A stretch of DNA of 64,000 nt, taken from the NCBI RefSeq assembly GCF_037975245.1, contig NC_092572.1:1959501-2023500 (forward strand), read 5' to 3'. The notes beneath the pieces are model-generated. The model had not been told where the DNA came from. It worked only from the letters and a program-made list of their open reading frames with translations, and did not search any database. Made by a program: the position numbers and the translations under genes. Shown here piece after piece: positions 1 to 11,998 of this stretch (positions are counted from its first letter, which is position 1; every line of letters begins with the position of its first letter). This stretch comes from Apostichopus japonicus. Its lineage: Eukaryota; Echinodermata; Holothuroidea; Aspidochirotida; Stichopodidae.

Positions 1-3000
1 GATTAGTAACAACAATTCTTATTATTTAAATAGATTGTCAAACAAACATTGAGATGAGAAACAAATCTGAATTAACTGTGTTCAAAGGGAGTACTGAATC
101 GGCATCCATTAGTTGCAACAATGTTTAGTTTATCCTGAATCGTAACTAGCAAGTGCGAAATCCTAGAAATACAGCTCTAAGTTGAGAAAAGTTCTTACAA
201 TCAACATTTACAGTATGCCTTTACTCCATGATCAAATTCGTTAACAATGTGCACATATGCATATCAATTACATTGAAAAAATACTTCAAGTTCTCCACAC
301 TACGTAACTTTACGACAAGTGATATAAAACAGGTGAAAATGCTCAAAACATTTTGGACGACTTAGATCAAGGTTAGAGAGAACTTTTCAGCTAAGCCTCA
401 AAACAGCATTGGTGGAATGGCGGGGGGAGGGGTGCTCCTTTAGAAATTAGGACTTGACCATTCCTTCTCTTTTTACACTTAACGCCAAACGTTTTATCTA
501 TTGACCATGAATAAAGTTCCATTTCGTTTGAAACACTGAGGTTTAAAACAAGAAAGTTGAGTGCTATGTAAATGTTTCAAATTATCCTTGGATTGGACCA
601 TCCCACAATTTATGTAGGCATTAACTACTATACTGCTTAACTGATATAAAGTGATCAATAATATAGAAAAATCGATTCTGAAACGTTTCCAGTTCGTTTG
701 AAGAAGCTATTCATTTGTAAAGGAAAGTCGAAAGTGAACAGCATGGAACGTTTCCATAATTTCCGGGTAGATGTGTGTATTAGTGCTGTGAAAGTGCGAC
801 ACGTGATCTTAACATGCTCGACTGCTGATATATTGCAACTTTGTAAATCCATTCGTGGTGCGTTGTCCGTTAATCGTTTATCAAGCGTGTTTGTCAGAAA
901 ATACATAGTGTTTTATTCAGTTTCCTTCTTAAACTATGTAAACGATGCCACTAAACGGATGATGGCTTACCATTTTACAAGATACAAAATACACCTGTGT
1001 GACATAGTAATAGCTTTATCTTTGCACACCATAAATTTTACAATAATTTTATAGGGAAATATTGTTTCTCAAATAGATGTTTTGGTTTCAAAACAAAACA
1101 AATATCAAGAAAGCAATGTTGGTGCCCCTCATAAATTGTTGGTGCCCCTCCAACTCGGAGTATCTGCTTCCCAAGGGCACAAACATTTCAGTAAAGCCGT
1201 CTATCTAACATTTCGGTCTTATCAAAGCCAGCATGGTGAAAAATATTGACGGCTTGGCTTCGTGGGTAAGTGACTAACATAAGATTGTACAACATTTACG
1301 AACATGCTAAGAATACCTTGTTTATTTTGTGCAAAAAGTAAGAACAACTGTGTTAGTCTCGGCTAAAATCCAGTGAGTTGTAATCCATTAAAACTACATT
1401 TTTCACACTAAATTCGAGCTAATATGCTGCATCAAGTGTTTATATATTTGAAAATGAAAGATATTTTGACAATAACATCAGGATTTTGTCAAAACCTGGT
1501 TGTTATAACGTAGGCACCCTAGTGCCAGCCTTTTTTTCGGGTGTAAGAAGATGGCGCTAGTGACATTTATATCGCTGCAAAACGTATTGTTCTTTTCAGG
1601 TGCGATATGGCTTCTATCTTTACATTTCTGTGTCACATGTACCTACGGGATTCACTTACAATATACTCTGCAGTCAAGTACACTATGAATATTCAATATG
1701 CAAAAATATCACTATATAACTAGTTGGAATTTTCCATTTTTATTGGGGGCTGGGAAAGATTATACTTTAAAAGGTATATGTATTATAACAGTGTAAACAG
1801 TGTACTTGCGATTATAGTTTTTCGACCAAACCACCTTTGTCATAATGATAGAGAGCAGAAAGTTAAAGGTTATTTTGCACGCCTTAGATGTGGAATTGGG
1901 AGGAAGTGTGAGTAGTAGGGAAGAAGTAGGGAGAAGTAGGAAGGTGTAGGGAGGGTAACTGTAGCTTAAAAGGTAACTGAACTCCAAGGATATTCTCGGC
2001 GTGAAATGAACTCCAAAAGAGGAACTACAGGTCAGCTGGGCTTCTCCCTGAAGGTGTGGTATTTTAGGTTAAAGAATGATCCCCAAGATGAGCTACATCA
2101 TTCCAAACGGTAACCTCTTGAAACCACGTTGTACATAATGACCATCATTATAAATTTTAAAATAGGGATGGGTGACGTTTAATTGGTAGAAGTGTCTGCC
2201 TGACAGATATTTCGGCTCCATAACGTAAAAGTCAAACAAATCTGTTTAAAAATTGTGTAATATTTCAATATATGATATAATGTACACTCCCACGCTATCG
2301 CAAGAACATTTAAGCAACATATGTTGGGATTGTTTACACCATGAAAGTACTTTAGAACTTCATTATGTTTTCACTTAGATTAGTTAAATACCAATAGACC
2401 TGTGTTTGATGCAGTATTGTAGTACTAAAGAAGTGTTTAGTGCTGTGTAACCAAGTAGTACTCAGTACTAGCACGTGATATAAAGTACTCATAAATTACA
2501 GTACTCGTACTCATCAGTGAGAACTCTTATTCGGATGCATAAATGCTCACACTCGAACTCGATTTAAAGCATATGATTCTCGATTAGGATGAGCACTTAA
2601 TGAGTACTTGAAAGTACTTCGTGAAAAGAGAGCTATGTTCTTTTGAAGTATTAACAAGAAACCGACTATATACTACTTAAAATACCAAACATATTCTGCT
2701 TTAAATTGTGATGTACTATGTTGCTTTAAGTTGCAACCTCTAAAAGCATGACACTAACTGACAAAATAATAGGGAAATTAATGCAGATAACTGAAGTTGG
2801 TTAAAAAGAAGGTTAATATTTTCTAGTATAAACATATTATCCTTTTACGTACGACTTAATCATTAATCATAAAGTTAACATAACAGCTCATAAGACAAAA
2901 CTACTTATAAATACATCCTTTGAAGAAGCAAGAAAATATGAACTCAAAGTAGACATCAGTGTGATGACAGAACAATAAAGTAAACAAAAAGGTATGCCTA

Positions 3001-6000
3001 CACTTCAATTATAAAACTATTCCACAGTCCATTAATACCAAGTCAAAGTATATGTTCTCCTGCTGCTTTTTGGCGCTTTTCCTGAAGGAGAACAATCGGG
3101 CGGATATATTGACTCTAATAGGAGTATGCTACATACAGTACTATGAAGACTATTCACCAATAATGGTGCATTGGTATTTATTCAGGAATGACTACAGTGG
3201 AAAGTAAACACAAGTTAAATGATCTTGATAGTTTGAATAAGTGGCAATTATACATATAATCTGAGAACGTTACAAAATAGATATTATAAACGGTAGTAGT
3301 TTGTGAGCGTAGGACAATTATTGAGGACTGGACGAGACTTTAAACTATGTAAAGCTGTTACTTGCGACTTGTCCTAAGTGTGATCACGCCTCGTTTCATT
3401 TCACCACTGACCTTTCTCGTCAGCCAGCTTCAAGGATCTATCGTACCGCTTGGTAACTGAATGACATTAACATCGATGTCCTACAAAAAATTGTAAATGT
3501 GTCACTCTCCGGGCTCATATCCTCGTTGTCTCTTAGTGACCCCTGTATTTTTCGAATTGGTCAATCAATACAACAGTGAAGTCAGGAATGACTCTGATAA
3601 TGATCATACACTATGTTGACTTTGTGTATTGAACGTCGTCACCTGATTGTATAAGCAAATCTCGGAACGAAGTCATGTTAGCTTCATATTTATTTCATAG
3701 AGCTGACAACTAAGTGGATGACAACATCAAGTACATTACGCAGATATTTCGTACACAAAAAAATATGTTAACCCAATCTCCACTCCGCTCGAACTTTAAG
3801 AACGTTTTATATAAAAGAGTGAATAAAATGTAACACGTTAGTTTTGCCTTTTTAAGATCATGAAACTGTAATTAAAGTTGAAACGAAATGCTTTTTGCTA
3901 AGAACTGCAAAAGTAAATTGAGCATGCTTTGGTGCAACTCGACTGATTACGTTCCTCAATTACGACATTCTTGCTGATAATTGTTGAAAAAGTCTTAATA
4001 ACTCAATGAAATATCCTGTTTTGGGGTTTCATATACAAACCATTGAATAATAGTAAACGTATTACTTAAAACGTTTAACTAAGTTATTAAAATCTATTAA
4101 CTATTTTGTGCCTTCTTAGGAGCTGAAAGCGGTAATGACGTTTCTAAAGCAATAATCAACGTTTTGGCCTGTGCGACAACGTATAAACCCAATGATGTGC
4201 TCTAAGTTATCCTTTAATTAACAGGTAATATACGAGGCTGACAAAGATGACTCCATACGTATAACGTTCTAGGTTAGTGGACACTTGACACTCAATCCAT
4301 GTTTATTTGACCATACTTCGTAGCTTATTCCTTTCGGCAATAAGAAATCCACTAACCATGTAAGCTTAAAGACGGTACCAATTTACTCGAGGGTAAGTTA
4401 ATGATATTCTTTTCAGTTGGTGTGAATTAAGTTTTCTTTAATTTTTCTTTCAAATTAAGTATAATTAGCTTGTACTGCGTAGGAAATTTTCGTACAGTGA
4501 TAATGTATGAGCAATTTGTGTGGCGTCCTAAAACGACATCATTTTTGGCTGAGCAAATACACAGTCACATATATCACATAATAAGTCCATCACTAGTAAG
4601 CACAACGTCTCTTTTTATAAGTGTCTAATGGTTTTGTTTACAAATCTTTGCACATTTCTGCGTTCAGTGAAGAAAATTCTGAAATGTTCTGATAATTTTT
4701 GACAATATTAGCCATAATGGATGCGACCTCACGGCTGCATTGAATCTTTATTAGAAACCAAGAGAGTCCCTTAATCGAGATCATCAAGTATTTACAGTTG
4801 TTGCTTCAAATTTACAAAATGAAAACCAATATTGCAACACGCATAGCTCCAAAGGCTAAATACGTCGTTGTTTCTTTATCTAAAACAATTATAAACCCTC
4901 TTTAAATAGCATTGTCGATATATATATATACTCCATATCAATATTGTCAGTGGTAATTAAGAACGACCTTTGTCATTGACACATTTGCTAAGTAAATGAG
5001 AGAAAACACAGGGTAAAGATAATTTGAGGTAACCACAAGGTCATTGCTACATTAAGTAAAACTCATTTTGGTCATGAACCACGAGCTCTCGTTGTCATCG
5101 ACTACAGGGCTATGTGACCTGTACTCGGTGGGTGCGATGGAATGCTATCATTCACATACTTAGAGGACATCAATAAAATACTAATCACATGTGCAGACTA
5201 CGTTAGCCTTGTCAGCAGCATTGTCGTTTAGTAACGCATAACGATTGCCTATAAAAGGAAATTAGTTTTGAAAGCCAATTCCTGTTTTCGATAATAGACA
5301 AAGTGCGTTTTGAAAACAAGCAGATGACATTGTGAAAAAATAGTCGAAATTTGCCAACAACAAACTTGGAATCTCCGTGATTAAAAGGGCAACTTCCGGT
5401 TTGGGTACCGTAGTATCTGTAAAACTTTTTTTGAGAGAATACCCCACAACCACTGTTTTTTTGTTTTTCATTTCTTTTATAAGATTCTACCTCACAGTGC
5501 AAGCATTTTAGAACAGGTTGAACTAAGACGAAACAGAATTAGGATACAAATAAGAGTGGAGCTTTTAGCTGTAACAAAACAAACTTTTCACAAAAAATCT
5601 TTCCATACAACGTGTATCAGGTTTAGAAAGCTCATTCTTCCCTTTCTAGCAGCTTACAACGCCCAATATAAGGGCCTATTTTGGTAACAGTCGTAAGGAA
5701 ATGTGATGCAATAAATGAGGAAGCGCACAATGCGGGTGACTGTTGGAGATTTCCAGGTTTTCCAAACACAGCACAAGTTTTGTGAAAATATCAAACAAAG
5801 AGAAACGTGAAAATGGCTTTGCAAGTATACCTACATTATTCGTATTTTAGTTTATATATTTACTTCGGGTGGGAGGGGGGGGGGGCTGAATTGCTCTAAC
5901 GGGGTTAAGGAGGCAAATATCCTAGAAGCGGCAGCGTTTACATATAGTAGGTATTGTTTTGGAAACGATTTTCAAGTGCATGTTACAAATTGAAATACTC

Positions 6001-7432
6001 TGAACTCATTTTAGGATGTATCGTCTTCAATGCCTTTTTTATTTGAAATATTTGAAAGCAAATAATCCCCTTGCTCCTATCTTGACTCTTGACAATTTTT
6101 ATAGAGCGGCAAAAAGTGCACCCCAGTACTAGAAGCCCCCCCAAAAAACGAGCATACAAAGCCGATTACATTACTAATTTAATTTGCTATTGTAATGCCC
6201 CTGTACCCCGGCCGAGCCGTAGCGTGGGTTATCAGGCAGCTGGAGGCCACCTGATATCAGGGCAGGGAAAAGGGGGAGGCGAAGACTAATGCTAGCAGGG
6301 CTTGAACTAATACAACTGCAAAATAGAACAAAAGTAAGTGGAATGGTGCGTGAATGGGCAACATATCGCATGGTAATAACTCGGGGAAACATATTCTGAG
6401 TAGCCGTGGGCGTGTTCGAAATACGGGGTACACGCATCCAGAACACCCCAGGGCGTAAGACCATTTGCAGTTGCTGGTCAAAGTCAGCGACTCTTTCCAG
6501 ATTTTCTTTCGAATTTCACAGCAAAAAATGGAACACATGAACACATGGACATGTTTATAGTAGAGAGCTATTAACCCAAATTCATTTATTTTGAAATTAC
6601 TAGCGATATCATAAGAACATACACACAAAATTTGCTCAAGGGGGGTGGTGGGCGATACCCCCCCCCCTCTCCCCTTCGCTTCGCACCTGTATTGGCCTCA
6701 ACCTGTACGCTCGAAAGGCATGCATATGAATTTTATGCAGGATGTGGTATATCCTGTAATTTTATTGACGTGAATGCCAAGACCATCAGTGGGTGGCAAC
6801 ATAGTGTATGAGTCAGATAATATTGGTTAGGTTTCAAACCCTTTACGTGTATTAGCAAAATACTGTATGCTGAGGATGATTTGGATGACGGTGGGGGTAG
6901 AAATGGAGGAAACATCATCTCTTTCCTCTTACTTAGAAGCAGTTTGTTTAACACAGCTGATCACATCAATGTTTTGAATATACCAAAAACGGACTGGGAA
7001 GTAATACCAGAAACTAATTTGGTGTCAGAAACAAACAATGCTACTACACTAGGACATCGATTGCTTTTCATCTTTTTTGTTTCGTCAGTACTTGGGCCGT
7101 TCTTTGTGTTTTCGGGATGAAATTAGATGTTTTTATTCACTCTTCATAAAATGAGGTTATTCTGCTACTGCAATTTGATTCTATGTAATCTGCCATAATT
7201 CAGTATGACGTTTCCATAACAATTCATATAAATCTATTCTAGGGCACAGTTCTATAGACAGTTAAAACTAACGCTATTAGAATGGAAGTAATCTAACTAA
7301 GCTAGGATAAGAACTATATGTGGGCCTACATTAAATATAATCATTATATCGAGAGCTGCGTACTGTACTTATCAAGTTGGTTCATACTGAATATTAAACT
7401 GTTAGTTTTGTTATAGCGCGTCATACAGTATA
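1..7432. other. Non-coding region without a recognised gene
   Basis: Only short open frames occur here, and none shows a domain, signal peptide or consistent splice pattern. Visible low-complexity features are a G-run near 5872-5884, a C-rich patch near 6658-6675, a short TA tract near 4918-4931, a direct duplication of 'ttggtgcccctc' near 1119-1151, and a stretch at about 2420-2640 rich in GTACT/AGTAC words. The GC-rich patch at 6120-6700 differs in composition from its surroundings and may be a decayed transposon. I could not find its ends. Confidence 0.6.
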
Positions 7433-7790
7433 CACTGAAAAATTAAATTGGTTCACCGACTAACATAACGTTAGTCCATCTGGTGCCTCTCCCGACTTAC
7501 ATAGCCTTAGCCAGTTGCTATACTGACTAATTTATTCCTTAGTCAGTTGAATTTCTTAGTCGGTCATCTTAGTCCGTCAGCTTAGTCGATCATCAATTTC
7601 TTAGTCGGTAAATGTATATTAGTCAGTTACATTAGTTGATGACATTAGTCGGTCTTTACCGACTAATTTATATGAGCCACCGACTAGTTTATAGCAGGTT
7701 TTACATTAGTCAGGATGGTGCCTCTCCCGACTAACCTTTCTTAGTCGGTATCGACTGACGAGTTGCACTGACTAGAATCACTGAAAGAAT
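7433..7790. repeat. Left subterminal repeat array of the 4.5 kb CACTA element
   Basis: A dense run of TTAGTC, TTAGTCGGT and GACTAA words on both strands directly follows the CACTG terminus. The phrase 'ggtgcctctcccgact' occurs twice (near 7480 and 7720). In plant CACTA elements such subterminal arrays bind the TnpA-type protein. The same role here is inference. Confidence 0.7.
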
Positions 7791-8450
7791 TAAACCCGAC
7801 TAGTTTCACTGATTAGCATCACTGAAAGAAAAGAGAGCAGAAGAAGCACAAATAATGTGTACGTTGGCAGTATTTATTTCTGATAAAACTTCTGATGTCT
7901 ACAAAGGCTGACTTTCGACAGATAGAGAAGAAATCACTGTAAACAAAAATCTGAAAATATGATTTAATTCCAACAAAGTTAAGACAAGTTAATGGATTAA
8001 ACATGAATCGCAAAAGTATAGCACTGCACAATAATGCAAAGTTGAATCTTGGGCAAGGGTTCCTCATGACTTTCGTTTTAAAGTGGTACCCCAAATCGAC
8101 ACCAGTTAAGTCTTCACGAACAAAGAGTGTTTCTCTTAACTACAAATGGCCTCCCACTTGTCTTCAGGAAGCCAAAATCTGCACCATTATTGACCTGTGA
8201 ACAGAAAATATGATATACGTGTAAGCACAGATACAGATATAGCACATGATAACGCACGTTATCCTAAACATACATTTACATTAAAATTTTCTAACATATT
8301 GGGAGGTATACATTTAAATCTAGGTCCCTCAAATTATAAGCCAGGAATAGCAGCTTTACCAAATAATTATTAGCTTTGCACAGCATAACACCAAGTTTTT
8401 TTTTCAAAGCTTAATAATTATGTTAATCATGTTAATAATGATCCCAATTG

Positions 8451-9690
8451 ACCGGGAGCCCTGAGGGTTTGGTTAGCTGGGAAGGTAACCAATTGCCTTG
8501 TACATCACAATGTTCACAGTGCATTCCTGCATATGAAACCAGACGACTGGCAAACCGACTGTGGTGGGTGTGGCTTGGAGAGCAATTTTAAAGTCACCTG
8601 ATAGCTAACCTAGATCAGTTTTCATGGTAACCACATCAAAGTAAGTACAATGTGTCAGGTATGGCCCAAAGAGCAACAAATGGCCATTGCCAGTAATTAT
8701 TGGTGGTGGGGTACCCCTGCCAGTGATCTATAATAGACCCCTCAAGGCTGACCTAGGTCAGCTCATGAGGTAACCACATGAAACCTACTGGAAAATGTTG
8801 GTTAGGACTTCAGATACTACTGATGGGCATTTCCAGTAATTTATATTGGTGGGGTACCCCTGCCAGTAGACCCCCAAAATGCTCATCACCTCATTGACCT
8901 AGGTCAGTTCATGATGCAACCAGTTGAAAACTTACTGGAAAATGATAGGTATCACTTCATATGCAAGGGATGGGCATTTCCAGTAATTTATATTGGTGGG
9001 GTACCCATGCCAGTAGACCCCCAAAATGCCCATTCCCTCATTGACCTAGGTCAGCTCATGAGATAACCAGTTGAAAAATTACTGGAAAATGATAGGTATT
9101 ACTTCATATGTAAGGGATGGGCATTTCCAGTCATTTACATTGGTGGGGTAACCCTGCCAGTAGACCCCCAAAATGCCCATCCCCCATTGACCTAGATTAG
9201 CTCATGAGGTAACCAGTTGAAAAATTACTGTAAAATGATTGGCAGGACTCTATATGTAGGGATGGGCATTTCCAGTAATTTATATTACTGGGGTACCCCT
9301 GCCAGTAGACCCCCAAAATGCCCCCCCCCCCTCATTGATCTAAGTCAGCTCATGATTTAACCAGTTGAAAACTACTGGAAAATGATTGACAGGATTCTAT
9401 ATGTAAGGGATGGGCGGACTCTGGCAGTGGTGGCCCACCAATATAAAATACTGGAAATGCCCATCCTTACATATGAAGTGATACCTATCATTTTCCTGTA
9501 GGTTTCAACTGGTCAAATCATGAGCTCACCTAGGTCAATGAGGGGATGGGCATATTGGGGGTCTACTGGCAGGGGTACCCCACCAATAAAAAACACTGGC
9601 AATGCCCATCCCTTGTATCATTGTGAACATTGTGATGTACCAGGCAATTGGTTACCTTCCCAGCTAACCAAACCCTCTGGACTCCCGCTC
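8451..9690. repeat. Foldback repeat: inverted arms enclosing tandem units of about 147 bp
   Basis: Arms at about 8451-8521 and 9619-9690 are near-identical inverted copies of roughly 70 bp (both contain 'ggtttggttagctgggaagg' or its complement). Between them a unit of about 147 bp repeats directly, with equivalent points near 8681, 8824, 8972, 9119, 9264 and 9412. Each unit carries 'gggcatttccagtaattta' followed by 'ggggtacccctgccagtaga', with some variation. At about 9420-9610 the same unit appears in reverse complement. The block resembles a Foldback-type element or an amplified terminal repeat nested in the CACTA element. Confidence 0.75.
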
Positions 9691-9840
9691 TACAGATCAG
9701 TGAAAATTTGACCAAACTTATGAAGCTTGCACGTAAATGATATACTAGACTGTTTTTTTTTAAACAGGTTATGCAAAGTATCTTTAATATCATTAAACAG
9801 TTGGGTACAATAGTTAAACTCACTCTTCCATCTTTTTTCT

Positions 9841-10038
9841 CTATGGCACTTGTTCCTTTGCTTTTTGGACTCTTGGATAAACTCTTTTGTTCTGCGAAGG
9901 GTACCAATATATCATCTTAAAACATGTCTTTAAGCCATATGTAACACAGTTCTCCTCTCCTGTTGTTGCCTCCACACTGGTGTCGTACATCACAGGAAAC
10001 CTCACCCTTGACTTAGATATTTGGCTTTTCAATTCCTG
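9841..10038 (-). other. Exon-like open segment on the minus strand, unrecognised
   Basis: On the minus strand a strong acceptor (pyrimidine-rich stretch ending TTTTCCAG) stops at 10039. It is followed by an open frame of about 65 codons starting QELKSQISKS, with cysteines and aromatic residues, ending in a stop at 9841-9843. No downstream donor or partner exon was convincing. It could be a decayed transposase exon or a host exon captured by the CACTA element. The family is not recognised. Confidence 0.25.
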
Positions 10039-11654
10039 CTGGAAAAGAGAAACAGCAAAGTATTCATCATTTGAAGAAAAAAAAATAAAGTTGTCACCAC
10101 AAAGTTATGTGAGATTTGCTTCCACTATAGTCTCAAAAAACAATCCCAAAGTTTGAAGCAGACTGTATAAAGCTGAAAATTTGAACGAGAGTGTCATCAC
10201 CATTGCAACCAGAATCAAATGCACAGAATACAGAGATAATAAAACATGGGCTAAATCTTTGTTTGTTTTTATGATCTTTAAAAATATAAAATTTTAGAAA
10301 CAGAAATGCACTGAGCCAACTTATTTATAGGCCTAATCGTTTTTAGTTGTTATTTTGCTTGCTCACATAACAAGCCTGTTTAGACCTAGGCTAGAGGAGA
10401 ATCAGTACTTCGTTACACTAAGTTTGTCTTTCGGTCATTTTGATTTAGTCTTACTAGTAGTACTAAAGTACATAATGGACCGGCGAAGACTAGAGAATAC
10501 CCAGAATTTTAGCAACTGCGTTAAACTGTATCAACTGATGTATTATTTACGTCAATACGTTTCATTCAATCTAGGATCATAAAGAGAAAACTAATTAATC
10601 TTAACCTTTAAACTTTGCTACTAAACAGATATGCTTTAATTACAAATAAATGTCAAAAAAACATCATAATCTACAAATCGATGCATATACATATACATAA
10701 ACAGAATAATTTGAATTCGCGCAAGTGAACCCTGCACTACATTGGACAGGAAAAAACGTGCAATTAGACCAAACTAAACATACTAAGTTTTCCGTTACTT
10801 CTACATAAAATATCAATACAAATACAACAACTTACTCTTTTGGCAGTATACTAAAAGCACATGTTATAATAACTTCAGACTATCAAGCTTTCGGTTAATA
10901 CTTCTCACAGTAAACAAGTCGACCGTGAAGGAATGTCGCAATTGTTTCCTGGGCGTGACCGGAAATTAAATACTAAAAAATGATAAATGAAAAGGTTAAA
11001 TAGAACTGAATAGAACTGACTGCTCGCAACATATAATACCGTTGACTAGCCAACATAATTTGTTCAGCCTACTGTGACTGTACGTTTGAAGGTCTAGCCT
11101 TGCTTATTCAATATCACAAAGCCTACCCATTTGGATTCACATGGGAAATTACAGGAAATCTTTACCAAATGAGTGTAGACTTCAAATAAACTATTGAGAC
11201 TTATAGTTCCAGCATTTGTTTGGGAACAAATTAGAAGATTATGTGCCACTGTTCAATCTAGCCCAATACACACATAACACATTGTTAATTGGTGTTTAGA
11301 ATGCACACTTTAGTGTTGAGAATGCACTTCAGTACCCAGTAGAAGCCTATAGGCTACTCACTGTCATTGCACTTGTGTATTGCGAAACGCCAGCGTGACA
11401 ACGGTAGCGTTACACTAACCATAATACAGTACTAGTGTCAGTGGCCTAACAATTAACTTTAATTTTACCTTCAAGTTAAAGGAATAACAGGTAGGCCGAT
11501 GATGGCAGTTAATACCTCCATTCTTCTAAAGACCTTTTTGTGTGATTTACGGTTGAAAGTTGCTTAGAGCGATCGTATGAAACTATGCCAAGTCCAGCAA
11601 GCTGCCGTTGCCTCTCGGTTTCCAAATTGAAGTGAATCGAAGTGGGTTAAAATA

Positions 11655-11909
11655 CATTAGTCCCGCGACACCGACTAAGCTACGATTATGGCGTAAATCG
11701 GGTGTCCGTAGCGTTCTTAGTCCATGGGTTAAAATACCTTAGTCCGTCGCCACCGACTAAGCTGCGATAATATTTTCCTTAGTCAGTGTAAACTGACTAA
11801 AAAGCAGCGATGAAACTAAAATTTTTGCTAGTACGTGTGCATTGACTAACGTTACAGACTAATTTAACGTTAGTCCGTGGCAATATTGACTAGTTTATTT
11901 TTTTCAGTG
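11655..11909. repeat. Right subterminal repeat array of the 4.5 kb CACTA element
   Basis: Repeated 'ttagtccg', 'accgactaagctgcga' and 'gactaacgtta' words end in TTTTTTCAGTG. The same words occur in inverted orientation at the left end. This array sits immediately before the 5' end of the Ig-pseudokinase gene. Confidence 0.65.
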
Positions 11910-11998
11910 TAGCTACATTAGTTCACGAGAAGTGTATCCGATAATAATTTGTCATATTCACAGTGTATTGAATTATTACAACGAGAGCAATTAACGTC

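Larger units (their letters stand above)
7433..11909. mobile_element. Non-autonomous CACTA/EnSpm-like DNA transposon (4.5 kb)
   Basis: The left end starts CACTGAAAAA and the right end is the inverted match TTTTTTCAGTG. Both sides are flanked by TA, consistent with the 2-3 bp target duplication typical of CACTA elements. Both subterminal regions (7433-7790 and about 11655-11909) are crowded with TTAGTC/GACTAA words in both orientations, as expected of subterminal transposase-binding repeats. No transposase is encoded. The interior holds a large foldback repeat (8451-9690) and one exon-like open segment on the minus strand (about 9841-10038). The right end lies 89 bp upstream of the start codon of the Ig-pseudokinase gene. 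The superfamily call rests on ends, duplication and subterminal structure, and on similarity in kind to the larger element at 43468-56960. Confidence 0.75.

Noticed and set aside
698-1054. 118-codon plus-strand open frame
   Set aside because: No domain, no splice context, and an overlapping minus-strand frame of similar quality. Treated as chance.
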